Program-made: the position numbers and the translations under genes
DNA from: an uncultured Verrucomicrobiales bacterium
Lineage (GTDB): Bacteria; Verrucomicrobiota; Verrucomicrobiia; Verrucomicrobiales; Akkermansiaceae
Reading direction: 5' to 3'
Length of the DNA: 17,468 bases
Assembly (NCBI GenBank): GCA_937916135.1
Contig: CALFTQ010000153.1
Location: forward strand, 1-17,468
Notes under the pieces: generated by a model
Database searches by the model: none
What the model saw: the letters and a program-made list of their open reading frames with translations, nothing else
Told to the model about the DNA's origin: nothing
In this document: positions 1 through 7,203 of the stretch, in pieces
Numbering within the stretch: position 1 is the stretch's first letter
How the letters are laid out: each line of letters begins with the position of its first letter

Positions 1-101
1 TATGGATATGTCGCCCACTGACGTGGGCTATAAATTCCGCTCGCCTGCGGCTCGCAAACAAGCCGCCAAATTCCAATTTAGTGAGTTTATAGAAGTTCCC
101 A
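1..101. repeat. Intergenic segment with small palindromes, possible dispersed repeat
   Basis: This non-coding edge lies just downstream of the exporter operon. It holds a 6-bp perfect inverted repeat (GCCCAC at 13-18, GTGGGC at 23-28), a direct repeat of GCTCGC (39-44 and 50-55) and an AAATT-CC-AATTT palindrome at about 68-79. None is followed by a T-run on the minus strand, so it is not a convincing intrinsic terminator for the exporter genes. The density of small palindromes suggests an intergenic repeat element, but only one copy is visible here. A short plus-strand reading frame over it (2-235) runs into the exporter gene and is not a credible protein. Confidence 0.3.
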
Positions 102-1889
102 TTATTGAATCCCCTGCCGGTCGTACAGCTCCTTATACAGGGGACAGGTGGCGTACAATTCCTCGTGCGAGCCATCGCCCACTATGTAGCCCCCATCGAA
201 CACGAGGATGCGGTGCGCATTGCGAATCGTGCTGAAGCGGTGTGCCACGATGAGCGTGGTCCGCCCCTGTGCCAGCTTGTCCAGCTCTTCCTGAATCTCG
301 CGTTCACTTTCAGCATCCAATGAAGCAGTGGCTTCATCCAGAATAAGAATGGGAGCATCTTTCACGAACGCGCGGGCAATGGCCACACGCTGGCGCTGAC
401 CGCCGGAAAGCCCCTCGCCGCCCTGGGCCAGCTTCGTGTCAATACCCTGTGGCTGGGTAGACAGGAACTTGGAAACAGCCGCGGCATCCGCAGCTGCCAG
501 AATCTCCTCATCAGAAGCATCCAGGCGCCCCAGGGCAATATTTTCGCGGATGGTACCGGCAAACAGCAGGGCCTGCTGCCCCACCAATGCCAGCTGCTCG
601 CGCAAATCATGAGTGCGGAGATCGCGCACATCCACTCCGTCAATTTCCACAGAGCCCTTTGTCACCTCGTAAAAACGGGGAATAAGTGTCGCAAACGTGG
701 TCTTGCCAGCACCGCTGGGCCCCACCAGCCCCACAATCTGCCCGGCAGGAATGGTGATATTCACATCCCTCAACACCGGTTTCTCCGGATCATAGCCAAA
801 GCTTACATTGTTAAACCGGATTTCGCCCCGCACCGGGGTCTCGAACTGCCTGGGCGTTTCCGGTTCCGGAATGGAGTTCGGCTCACACAGGATTTCTGCC
901 AGGCGCTTCAGGGCACCCTGCGCTTCATTAAACCGGTTCCAGGCCGTGCCGGCGCGCTTCATCGAGTCAAAGGCAAAGAACAAAGCTCCCGCTATGGCTA
1001 TGAAATCCGTGAAACTCATTCCGTAAGTATGCCCCCGCACCAGCAGGAACGACAGAGCCAGAGCCGTCACTACCTCCATGACTGGCACCAGGGCCTTCTG
1101 ATACTTGACCAGTTTGACATAGTTGGTGCAGTACCGGTCGGAAACAGCATTGAAATCTGCTATTTCGCGTTCTTCCATGGCATAGGCACGCACCTCACGC
1201 TGATTTTCAAGATTCTGCTGCACGGCAGTATTCAACTCACCCAGGCCCTGCTGGGATTTGAGAGACTTACTGGATATGCGCTTACCAAACACCATGATGG
1301 GCCAGGCAGCCAGCGCTATGAAAATCAGATTGACAAGGAACAGGATGCCCTGGCCGGAGGTGAACAGCAGGTAAATGAATGCGGACAAGGCACAAGCTGC
1401 GGTCACCGGCTGCTTGATCAGGTCATTGGCAACGGAGGTCAGGATGTTCTGCACATTGGTGGTATCAGCCGTGATACGGCTGATGACATCGCCCTTGCGG
1501 CGGCTTTCCATGAACGCAACAGGCAGCTCCTGCACGCGTTTGAACACCGCCATTCGCAGAGTCTCCAGAATGCGGATACCCATGATATTCACCAGAACGG
1601 CGTTTCCCCACATGGCAAACCCGCGGATGATGAACACCAGCGGCATCATGGCACAGGCCAACAGCAGCAGAGACTCCCGGGAAAGTGTCTGCAGACTCGG
1701 CACCTGCACCAGCAGCTCCGGCATCTCATCGCCCGCTGTATGGAAAACTACCGGGAAAACAAACTTCACCAGCATGGGTACGCCCATGCCACTGGCAGAT
1801 GCTGCCACAACGCCGGTAATCAACACCAGGATGAACATCCTGATGTGCGGTAACAAAAATCTCTTCTGGAAGTAAAGTATCGTCTTCAT
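102..1889 (-). CDS. ABC exporter half-transporter (membrane + ATPase), MsbA-like
   Basis: A type IV ABC exporter half-transporter of 595 residues that pumps a substrate out of the cytoplasm using ATP. The N-terminal membrane domain (about 1-335) has hydrophobic segments near 16-45, 75-95, 160-200 and 265-305. The ATPase domain (about 355-595) is complete: A-loop Tyr366, Walker A GPSGAGKTT (390-398), Q-loop near 438, signature LSGGQ (494-498), Walker B ending in Asp518-Glu519, and switch His550. Its ATG overlaps the stop of the upstream paralogue as ATGA (1886-1889), so the two are translationally coupled and probably form a heterodimer. The full catalytic site argues against a degenerate partner. 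Lipid, lipid A or drug export are all possible; the sequence does not show the substrate. Confidence 0.9.
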   Translation of the reverse strand: MKTILYFQKRFLLPHIRMFILVLITGVVAASASGMGVPMLVKFVFPVVFHTAGDEMPELLVQVPSLQTLSRESLLLLACAMMPLVFIIRGFAMWGNAVLVNIMGIRILETLRMAVFKRVQELPVAFMESRRKGDVISRITADTTNVQNILTSVANDLIKQPVTAACALSAFIYLLFTSGQGILFLVNLIFIALAAWPIMVFGKRISSKSLKSQQGLGELNTAVQQNLENQREVRAYAMEEREIADFNAVSDRYCTNYVKLVKYQKALVPVMEVVTALALSFLLVRGHTYGMSFTDFIAIAGALFFAFDSMKRAGTAWNRFNEAQGALKRLAEILCEPNSIPEPETPRQFETPVRGEIRFNNVSFGYDPEKPVLRDVNITIPAGQIVGLVGPSGAGKTTFATLIPRFYEVTKGSVEIDGVDVRDLRTHDLREQLALVGQQALLFAGTIRENIALGRLDASDEEILAAADAAAVSKFLSTQPQGIDTKLAQGGEGLSGGQRQRVAIARAFVKDAPILILDEATASLDAESEREIQEELDKLAQGRTTLIVAHRFSTIRNAHRILVFDGGYIVGDGSHEELYATCPLYKELYDRQGIQ

Positions 1890-3736
1890 TCTCCTGCCTC
1901 CTCTGCTTCTTTCTCCTCTGTGCGCACCTGCTCGTCGTACAAATTACGATACAATGTGCACTTCTCGTACAATTCGGCGTGGGTACCATCGCCTATGATG
2001 CGGCCCTCCTCAAACACCAATATGCGCTGAGCCATGCGAATTGTGCTGAAACGGTGGGCTATGACAAAGGTGGTATGCCCCCGCGCCAGCTCCTCCAGCT
2101 CTTTCTGAATCGCAGCCTCGCTCTTCATGTCCAATGCAGATGTTGCCTCATCCAGAATAAGCACCGGTGCATTCTTCAGGAATGCACGGGCAATGGAAAC
2201 ACGCTGACGCTGCCCGCCGGACAAGCCTGAGCCACTTTCTCCCAGCATGTAGTCATACCCATTAGGCAAGGATTCCGCAAACTCATCCACCCTGGCCTGC
2301 CGCGCTGCTGTCAGCACGGCCGCAGTCGATGCCTCAGGCCGCCCGACGCGTATATTCTCCAGAATAGACGCACGGAACAATGCCGCAAACTGGGAAACCA
2401 AACCAATGTTGCGCGTGCGGTCAGCACGGGAAATCTGCCGCACATCGACTCCGTCAAGCTTCACCAGACCGGAGTCCGGGTCATAGAAACGGCACACCAG
2501 ATTAATGAACGTAGTCTTGCCGGAGCCACTGGGGCCTACCAGAGCCACCACCTGCCCGGCAGGAACGTGCACGGATATATCTTTCAAAACAGTCTTTTTC
2601 CTATCGTAACCGAAAGTCACATGCTCAAAGTCCACCACACCATCGACTGAATCCGGCATCGGCACGGGATTCTCCGGTTCAGGTGTTTCATCCTTTGCAT
2701 TCAGAATATCAGACAATCCCTCAACTGCCACCACCATAACCTGGCACTGGTTAGAAACGGCACCCAGGCGTTTGATGGGATCATAGCAGAAGTAAAAAGC
2801 CATCGCAATGGCGGTGAACTGTTCCAGGGTAAGTCCATCGCTACAGCCGCGGTACAAGGAATAGGCCAATGCCAGAGAAGTCACTATCTCCACGGCGGGA
2901 GTCACGCTCTGGCGCCACGCTCCCATCCTGATGATGCGCTGATTATACTTACGAATCAACTGCAGCAGGATAGTCTCACGCATACTCTCCAGATTAAACG
3001 CGCGCACCTCGCGTTGTGCGGAAAGCGTTTCCTCAATCGTTGCGGTAATATCCCCCAGGCCGGACAAAGCCTGCTTCATCAGCTTGGTCATGCGCTTTCC
3101 CACCCAACGCACAACAGGGATGCAGGCAGAGGAGATGATGAAATTGCCCAGCAGCATGGCACTTTCGTGATGGGTGCAGGCAGAATACACCAGATACGCA
3201 ACCGCAGCAAGAAGAGTCAAAGGCTGAATCACCAGATCATTCATGATGGTAATCATACCCTGCTGCACCATCTGGGGAAACTGAATGACTCGAGTCATCA
3301 AATCTCCCCGGGTCGAGCGGTTGTGAAACGAGAAAGACAGCCACTGCAACATGGTAAAGATATCTGCCCGCAGGTGGCACACTGCCCTCATGCCGGCCTT
3401 GGTCAGCAGATAGGCATTGCTGTATGTGGCAAGCCCGCGCACCAGCATTACCAGAGGGATAAGCCCGGCGGCACCCCAGAGCACCACGGTCTGCATATCC
3501 TCTGCCTTCACCCGGGCCTTGAGAAAATCCTTCACTATGGCAGGCACCTCAGTCTCGCCAAACACAATCGGGAACACACACTGAATCATGAACGGCAATC
3601 CGAAACCGGCGGCAGCAGCCGCCAGCCCCCCCGCCAATATCCCCCCGGCAATCAGAAACCACTGGGGAAGCATGTACCGCACCAGAAACGGCTTATAAAC
3701 TAACCACAGACTCGTTTTATCAGGTTCGCTCATCAC
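1886..3736 (-). CDS. ABC exporter half-transporter (membrane + ATPase), first gene of the pair
   Basis: A 616-residue type IV exporter half-transporter, paralogous to its downstream neighbour. The membrane domain covers about 1-345, with hydrophobic stretches near 26-58, 82-102, 165-185 and 283-320. The ATPase domain has A-loop Tyr377, Walker A GPSGSGKTT (401-409), signature LSGGQ (505-509), Walker B Asp529-Glu530 and switch His551, so it should hydrolyse ATP. The C-terminus ends in a short Glu-rich tail. The longest frame begins with GTG at 3736; an ATG follows at once at 3733 and is an equally likely start. Both lie only 9-14 bases from a good -10 box, so the message would be leaderless or nearly so. 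The substrate is unknown. Confidence 0.9.
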   Translation of the reverse strand: MMSEPDKTSLWLVYKPFLVRYMLPQWFLIAGGILAGGLAAAAAGFGLPFMIQCVFPIVFGETEVPAIVKDFLKARVKAEDMQTVVLWGAAGLIPLVMLVRGLATYSNAYLLTKAGMRAVCHLRADIFTMLQWLSFSFHNRSTRGDLMTRVIQFPQMVQQGMITIMNDLVIQPLTLLAAVAYLVYSACTHHESAMLLGNFIISSACIPVVRWVGKRMTKLMKQALSGLGDITATIEETLSAQREVRAFNLESMRETILLQLIRKYNQRIIRMGAWRQSVTPAVEIVTSLALAYSLYRGCSDGLTLEQFTAIAMAFYFCYDPIKRLGAVSNQCQVMVVAVEGLSDILNAKDETPEPENPVPMPDSVDGVVDFEHVTFGYDRKKTVLKDISVHVPAGQVVALVGPSGSGKTTFINLVCRFYDPDSGLVKLDGVDVRQISRADRTRNIGLVSQFAALFRASILENIRVGRPEASTAAVLTAARQARVDEFAESLPNGYDYMLGESGSGLSGGQRQRVSIARAFLKNAPVLILDEATSALDMKSEAAIQKELEELARGHTTFVIAHRFSTIRMAQRILVFEEGRIIGDGTHAELYEKCTLYRNLYDEQVRTEEKEAEEAGE

Positions 3737-3744
3737 TTTTCCCC

Positions 3745-3773
3745 AGTCTACCAGATTTCAGCACAAGTTGCAA
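3745..3773 (-). promoter_or_regulatory. Sigma-70-type promoter of the exporter pair
   Basis: On the minus strand, TTGCAA (3768-3773) lies 17 bases from TAGACT (3745-3750). Transcription should begin near 3738, only 2-5 bases before the GTG (3736) or ATG (3733) start. There is no room for a Shine-Dalgarno site. The element resembles the promoter before the YejB-like gene (TTGCAA-N17-TAGAAT). Confidence 0.6.
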
Positions 3774-3843
3774 ACATTTTCGAAAAACAGCAACTGATTA
3801 CGCCGATTTTTCTAGTTCTTTCCAGTCAGGACACGGGGACTGC

Positions 3844-3872
3844 TTGACACGGCAGAGAAAATAATGCAGAAT
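3844..3872 (+). promoter_or_regulatory. Sigma-70-type promoter of the unknown lipoprotein gene
   Basis: A perfect -35 box TTGACA (3844-3849) is 17 bases from CAGAAT (3867-3872), a 4-of-6 match to the -10 consensus. Transcription would start near 3879, leaving a leader of about 25 bases before the ATG at 3904, in which I see no clear Shine-Dalgarno site. It shares the 167-bp divergent region 3737-3903 with the exporter promoter. Confidence 0.6.
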
Positions 3873-3903
3873 AACACGCAAGATCCGCCGCACGCGTCAC
3901 TTT

Positions 3904-5238
3904 ATGAAGAGAATCCTGATTCAGACCGCCGTTCTTACCGCCAGCACAACCATGCTCACGTCCTGCTTTGATGAAATAAAGCAGGTAGTCATGGGCGATT
4001 CCGCACCCGCCGAACAAGCTGCCCCGGCAGAACCGGCAGCCCCGCCCGCACCTACGCAACCCACCAACGAGGAAATCAGCCGCATGCTGGTGGAGCAGAT
4101 GAGCGGGTGTGAAGCAGCAAATGCCGGTGAGCTTACCTGCAGCGAACCGCAGAAAAACCCGGATTCCAGCGTGAGCATGAGCGCCACGCTCAAAATGGTG
4201 GTGAAAGAAGACCTTTTTGCCCGTGAAACAGCCCCCGCTGCATTCAACAAGGAACGCGAAGCCGTGAACGAAGCGGCCAACACCGCCATGAAGCCGGAAT
4301 CCGTCTACCTGTTCCAGGTAGGCGCCACGACCAACCTTATCACAGAGGCTGATCGCGCAGCCAAGCCCCTGCCGGAAAACCTGCAAACCCCTCTCAATGA
4401 AATGAAGGAACTGGCAGAAGCCTCCGTTTACCGCAAGGTAGTCAACACCGGAGACACGGTGGAAACCTCTGCCACATTCACCGCCACCTATGTGGACGGC
4501 GTGTGGCAGTTCAGCAACATTACGGTGGATAACGCCGCCCTGCTGGCCCTGAATGATTACACCGCCCAGAGTGCCCTGCCCCAGGATGCCCCCATCCTCA
4601 CACCTGAGTTCGAGGAAGCCCGCAAGTCCCTCATCCGCGAAAAAGTTGCCGCATTCAACCAGCTGGCAGAGCCCTACATCAAGAGCCGTGAGGAAGCCGC
4701 ACGCGCCACGCTCACGGAATACCAGGCCCGGGCGGAAGAAGATGCCCGCCGCATCACCGAGCAGGCGGCTGCTGAAGAAGCCGCCCGGCAGGAAAGCATC
4801 AACGGCTTCGTGCAGGCTCTGTCCGATGACAAACTGTTTGCCGGCGAGTGGACCCGCGACAAGCGGTTCGGTGAACTTTCCCTGCACATCGAACAGGCCA
4901 AGAAGTTTGACAACTCCGTGCAGTTTGTAGGCACCATCTACGACACCAAGCTGCCGGAAGCCAGTCTCGACATTGCCGGCCGCTGCGACCTCACCCCCCA
5001 GGAAAACGGCACCACCCAGGTGGACATCACCATCTACGACGGTCAGTATGACCCGGATCAACCTACTGCCGAAGTTTACGATGCCCGCGATGGTATGCTC
5101 TCCCTGCAGCTCAGCAAAGACGGCAAGCTTACCGGTATCATGAGCTGCGCCTCGTGGGCAAACACCCCGGAAAAGGCATTCCAGATTAACATGAGCCCGA
5201 AAGCCAAGGAAGAGCCCAAATCCAGACGCCGCCGCTGA
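3904..5238 (+). CDS. Unrecognised Ala/Pro-linker lipoprotein, 444 aa
   Basis: I do not recognise this family. The N-terminus is a lipoprotein signal peptide with lipobox LTSC ending at Cys21, and Phe-Asp follow the Cys. After a flexible Ala/Pro/Glu linker (34-53) comes a mixed region (about 54-225) with two Cys residues (69 and 79). A highly charged, Ala/Glu/Arg-rich helix with coiled-coil character follows (about 228-300). A C-terminal, probably beta-rich domain (about 305-430) carries another Cys pair (361 and 415), and the protein ends in a run of Arg residues (441-444). It stands alone between its own promoter (3844-3872) and terminator (5265-5298), so it is probably monocistronic. Location in the envelope is well supported; the function is not known. 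Confidence 0.85.
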   Translation: MKRILIQTAVLTASTTMLTSCFDEIKQVVMGDSAPAEQAAPAEPAAPPAPTQPTNEEISRMLVEQMSGCEAANAGELTCSEPQKNPDSSVSMSATLKMVVKEDLFARETAPAAFNKEREAVNEAANTAMKPESVYLFQVGATTNLITEADRAAKPLPENLQTPLNEMKELAEASVYRKVVNTGDTVETSATFTATYVDGVWQFSNITVDNAALLALNDYTAQSALPQDAPILTPEFEEARKSLIREKVAAFNQLAEPYIKSREEAARATLTEYQARAEEDARRITEQAAAEEAARQESINGFVQALSDDKLFAGEWTRDKRFGELSLHIEQAKKFDNSVQFVGTIYDTKLPEASLDIAGRCDLTPQENGTTQVDITIYDGQYDPDQPTAEVYDARDGMLSLQLSKDGKLTGIMSCASWANTPEKAFQINMSPKAKEEPKSRRRR

Positions 5239-5264
5239 ACATCATCTTCTGGCACCAGGCCCGC

Positions 5265-5298
5265 AGGCAGAATCCCGAAGGATTCTGCCTGTTTTGTT
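5265..5298 (+). terminator. Intrinsic terminator after the lipoprotein gene
   Basis: A perfect 11-bp stem, AGGCAGAATCC (5265-5275) with GGATTCTGCCT (5280-5290), closes a CGAA tetraloop and is followed by GTTTTGTT. It lies 27 bases after the lipoprotein stop codon and isolates that gene from parB. Confidence 0.85.
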
Positions 5299-5361
5299 AT
5301 ACTTTGATACAGCATGACTCATATTTTGAAGCTGCAATGACAGCATACCTGGATTATTAAG

Positions 5362-5390
5362 TTGATTTTCGGGTTATAATGGGCTAAAAT
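5362..5390 (+). promoter_or_regulatory. Promoter of parB and the cyclotransferase gene
   Basis: TTGATT (5362-5367) lies 17 bases from TAAAAT (5385-5390). Transcription would begin near 5397, about 8 bases before the parB ATG at 5405, so the leader is very short and has no Shine-Dalgarno site. A perfect TATAAT also occurs at 5375-5380, 24 bases before the ATG, but I see no good -35 box at the right distance; it may be an alternative -10. Confidence 0.55.
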
Positions 5391-5404
5391 CACGCGCACA
5401 CATT

Positions 5405-6289
5405 ATGGCCAGGCAAGCATTAGGAAAAGGGCTCGGAGCGCTCATCTCAAGAAAGCAGGAAACGACAAAAACTCCCGTCAATACTATCGCGGAAGGGGAT
5501 CGTATCATCCTTGCTGACGTCAAGGACATCAAGCCATCTCCATTCCAACCGCGCCGCCACTTTGATGCTCAGCAGATAGAGGAACTGGCCGCCTCGATAC
5601 GCGAACGAGGGCTCATTCAGCCTCTCATCGTGCGCAAAGTAAACGGCTCGTACGAACTGATTGCAGGTGAACGCCGCCTGCGAGCCATCATCAGTCTGGG
5701 GCGCCCCACAGCGAAAGTCGTGGTCCATGAAGCCACCGACCAGGAAGTAGCAGAGCTGGCTCTCATCGAAAACCTGCAGCGAGCTGATCTTTCCCCCCTG
5801 GAAGAGGCGGAACAGTACCGCCTGCTGCAGGAAAAATTCGGCATGAAGCAGGAAACCATTGCCCAGCATGTGGGCAAATCACGTGCCGTCATTGCCAACA
5901 TGGTGCGCCTGCTTGAACTGGCTCCCGAAGTCCGCGAAATGCTGGAGCAACAGCAGCTCACCGTGGGCCATGCCAAGGTACTGCTTCAGCTCAAGGATGC
6001 CACCCAGCAGACTCTTGCAGCCCAGCGTGTGGCCCGTGGCACTCTCACCGTGCGCCAGACCGAACAACTGGTTCGCAACCTGCATACCCCGCAAGTGACT
6101 CAGCCCAGGGAAGAGCCAAAAATGCCTGAGGCATACTCCCGCATCTGCTCCCAGCTTTCCCGCGATTTAGGCACCAAGGTAAATATTTCCCAGAAAAGCA
6201 AGAACAATGGCATCATCGAAATTTCATACGCAGGGCGTGAAGACCTGGTGCGCATTCTGCAGCTCTTCGGTATCAACGAATCCTTGTAA
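5405..6289 (+). CDS. parB: ParB/Spo0J chromosome partition protein
   Basis: A 294-residue ParB, the CTP-dependent clamp that loads at parS sites and works with ParA to segregate the origin region. The N-terminus has the conserved peptide QALGKGLGALI (4-14), which in this family contacts ParA. The ParB/sulfiredoxin fold (about 38-130) shows SPFQPRR (45-51), the nucleotide-binding box GERRLRA (88-94) and ENLQR (122-126). A helix-turn-helix region (about 147-170) and a C-terminal dimerisation domain (about 255-294) follow; length is normal. Unusually, no parA lies upstream; the neighbour is an unrelated lipoprotein behind a terminator. The stop overlaps the next ATG by one base (TAATG, 6287-6291), coupling parB to a secreted enzyme. 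I saw no parS-like 16-base palindrome in this window. Confidence 0.93.
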   Translation: MARQALGKGLGALISRKQETTKTPVNTIAEGDRIILADVKDIKPSPFQPRRHFDAQQIEELAASIRERGLIQPLIVRKVNGSYELIAGERRLRAIISLGRPTAKVVVHEATDQEVAELALIENLQRADLSPLEEAEQYRLLQEKFGMKQETIAQHVGKSRAVIANMVRLLELAPEVREMLEQQQLTVGHAKVLLQLKDATQQTLAAQRVARGTLTVRQTEQLVRNLHTPQVTQPREEPKMPEAYSRICSQLSRDLGTKVNISQKSKNNGIIEISYAGREDLVRILQLFGINESL

Positions 6290-7203
6290 TGCGCCATTTT
6301 CTGCTTTTGGCAGTGTTGCTCAGCCTTTGCTGCTGTGATGAAAAGATTGCAGAGGCTCCTTCCGCGCCGCCCCGGCCCGCGAGCGGGCTGACGGAAACAC
6401 CCGGATTCAACGGCCACAACGCCTATACTCACTGCGCCGCCATCTGCGCACTAGGCCCCCGCTACAGCGGTTCTGCTGCCTACGAACAGCAGCTCACTTA
6501 CCTGGAAAAGCACCTGCACGCAGCTGGCTGGCAGACTGCAAGAGATGCATTCACTGCCCCCAACGGGGTGAAGATGTGCAACCTGCGCGCCTTCCGCAGC
6601 GCCTCGCCCTGCCCGCTGCTGCTCAGCTGCCACATCGACACGAAAACCGGCATTGCCCCGGATTTTGAAAGCGCGGACGACGGCGCGAGCGGCGCCGCCG
6701 TGCTGCTGGAGCTGGCCCGAGTGCTCAGCCACGAGCAGGTCGAGCTCATTTTCCTGGATGGTGAGGAATCATTCGCCCCGCGCATGAGCGAGACAGACGG
6801 GCTCTATGGCTCGAAGTTCGATGCAGCCCGCCGCGGCAGCACCCTGCCCCGCTGGCAAATCAACCTGGATATGGTGGGCGGCAGGAACAAGACCATTGCC
6901 ATTCCCTCGCTGGACACCTCCGATTTCATGTACGCGCAGTACACTGCTGCCGTGCGTGCCCTGGGGCTTTCTGAGGAGAAGTGGACAGTCTGGCCCGGCG
7001 CCTATCTGGATGACCACGTGCCCTACCTGGAAGCCGGGGTGGACAGTCTGAACCTCATCGCGGTATTCAGCGGCAGCAACTGGTGGCACACGCCGAAAGA
7101 CAATATGAGCCGCATCTGCCCCCGCTCCCTGCACGAAAGCGGCCTGATGACCCTGCAGCTTGTCAACCAGCTGCTCAATGCAGGCGCCGCAGGCGCCCGA
7201 TGA
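6289..7203 (+). CDS. Secreted glutaminyl-peptide cyclotransferase, M28-fold, animal-type
   Basis: A zinc enzyme of the M28 fold that should convert N-terminal Gln of exported proteins to pyroglutamate. The N-terminal hydrophobic stretch ends in Cys14-15-16, so it is an exported protein and possibly a lipoprotein, although the lipobox is not canonical. The family pattern is complete: GPRYSGS (56-62), HID (115-117), the predicted zinc Asp131 in ADDGASG, FLDGEESF (155-162) with catalytic Glu159 and zinc Glu160, Asp194 in NLDMVGG, LDDHVPYL (240-247), and WWHTPKDN (265-272) with zinc His267 and the active-site Trp266. These match human QPCT Asp159, Glu201, Glu202, Asp248, Asp305, Trp329 and His330. 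Plain M28 aminopeptidase is less likely because of the LDDH and WHT motifs. It is translationally coupled to parB and overlaps the convergent PDZ gene by 29 bp. Confidence 0.85.
   Translation: MRHFLLLAVLLSLCCCDEKIAEAPSAPPRPASGLTETPGFNGHNAYTHCAAICALGPRYSGSAAYEQQLTYLEKHLHAAGWQTARDAFTAPNGVKMCNLRAFRSASPCPLLLSCHIDTKTGIAPDFESADDGASGAAVLLELARVLSHEQVELIFLDGEESFAPRMSETDGLYGSKFDAARRGSTLPRWQINLDMVGGRNKTIAIPSLDTSDFMYAQYTAAVRALGLSEEKWTVWPGAYLDDHVPYLEAGVDSLNLIAVFSGSNWWHTPKDNMSRICPRSLHESGLMTLQLVNQLLNAGAAGAR

Noticed and set aside
1..101. Intrinsic terminator for the exporter operon
   Set aside because: The hairpins are short and none is followed by T residues on the minus strand.
609..1853. Plus-strand open frame of 414 codons
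   Set aside because: Antisense to a complete ABC exporter gene with all motifs; rich in His and Gln with no recognisable domain.
3826..5061. Minus-strand open frame of 411 codons
   Set aside because: Antisense to the lipoprotein gene, which has a lipobox, promoter and terminator; the reverse frame covers the promoter and has a Gly-rich shadow composition.
5239..5404. parS site near parB
   Set aside because: I looked for a 16-base palindrome like TGTTTCACGTGAAACA in the parB upstream region and elsewhere and found none; CACGTG occurrences inside genes lack matching flanks.
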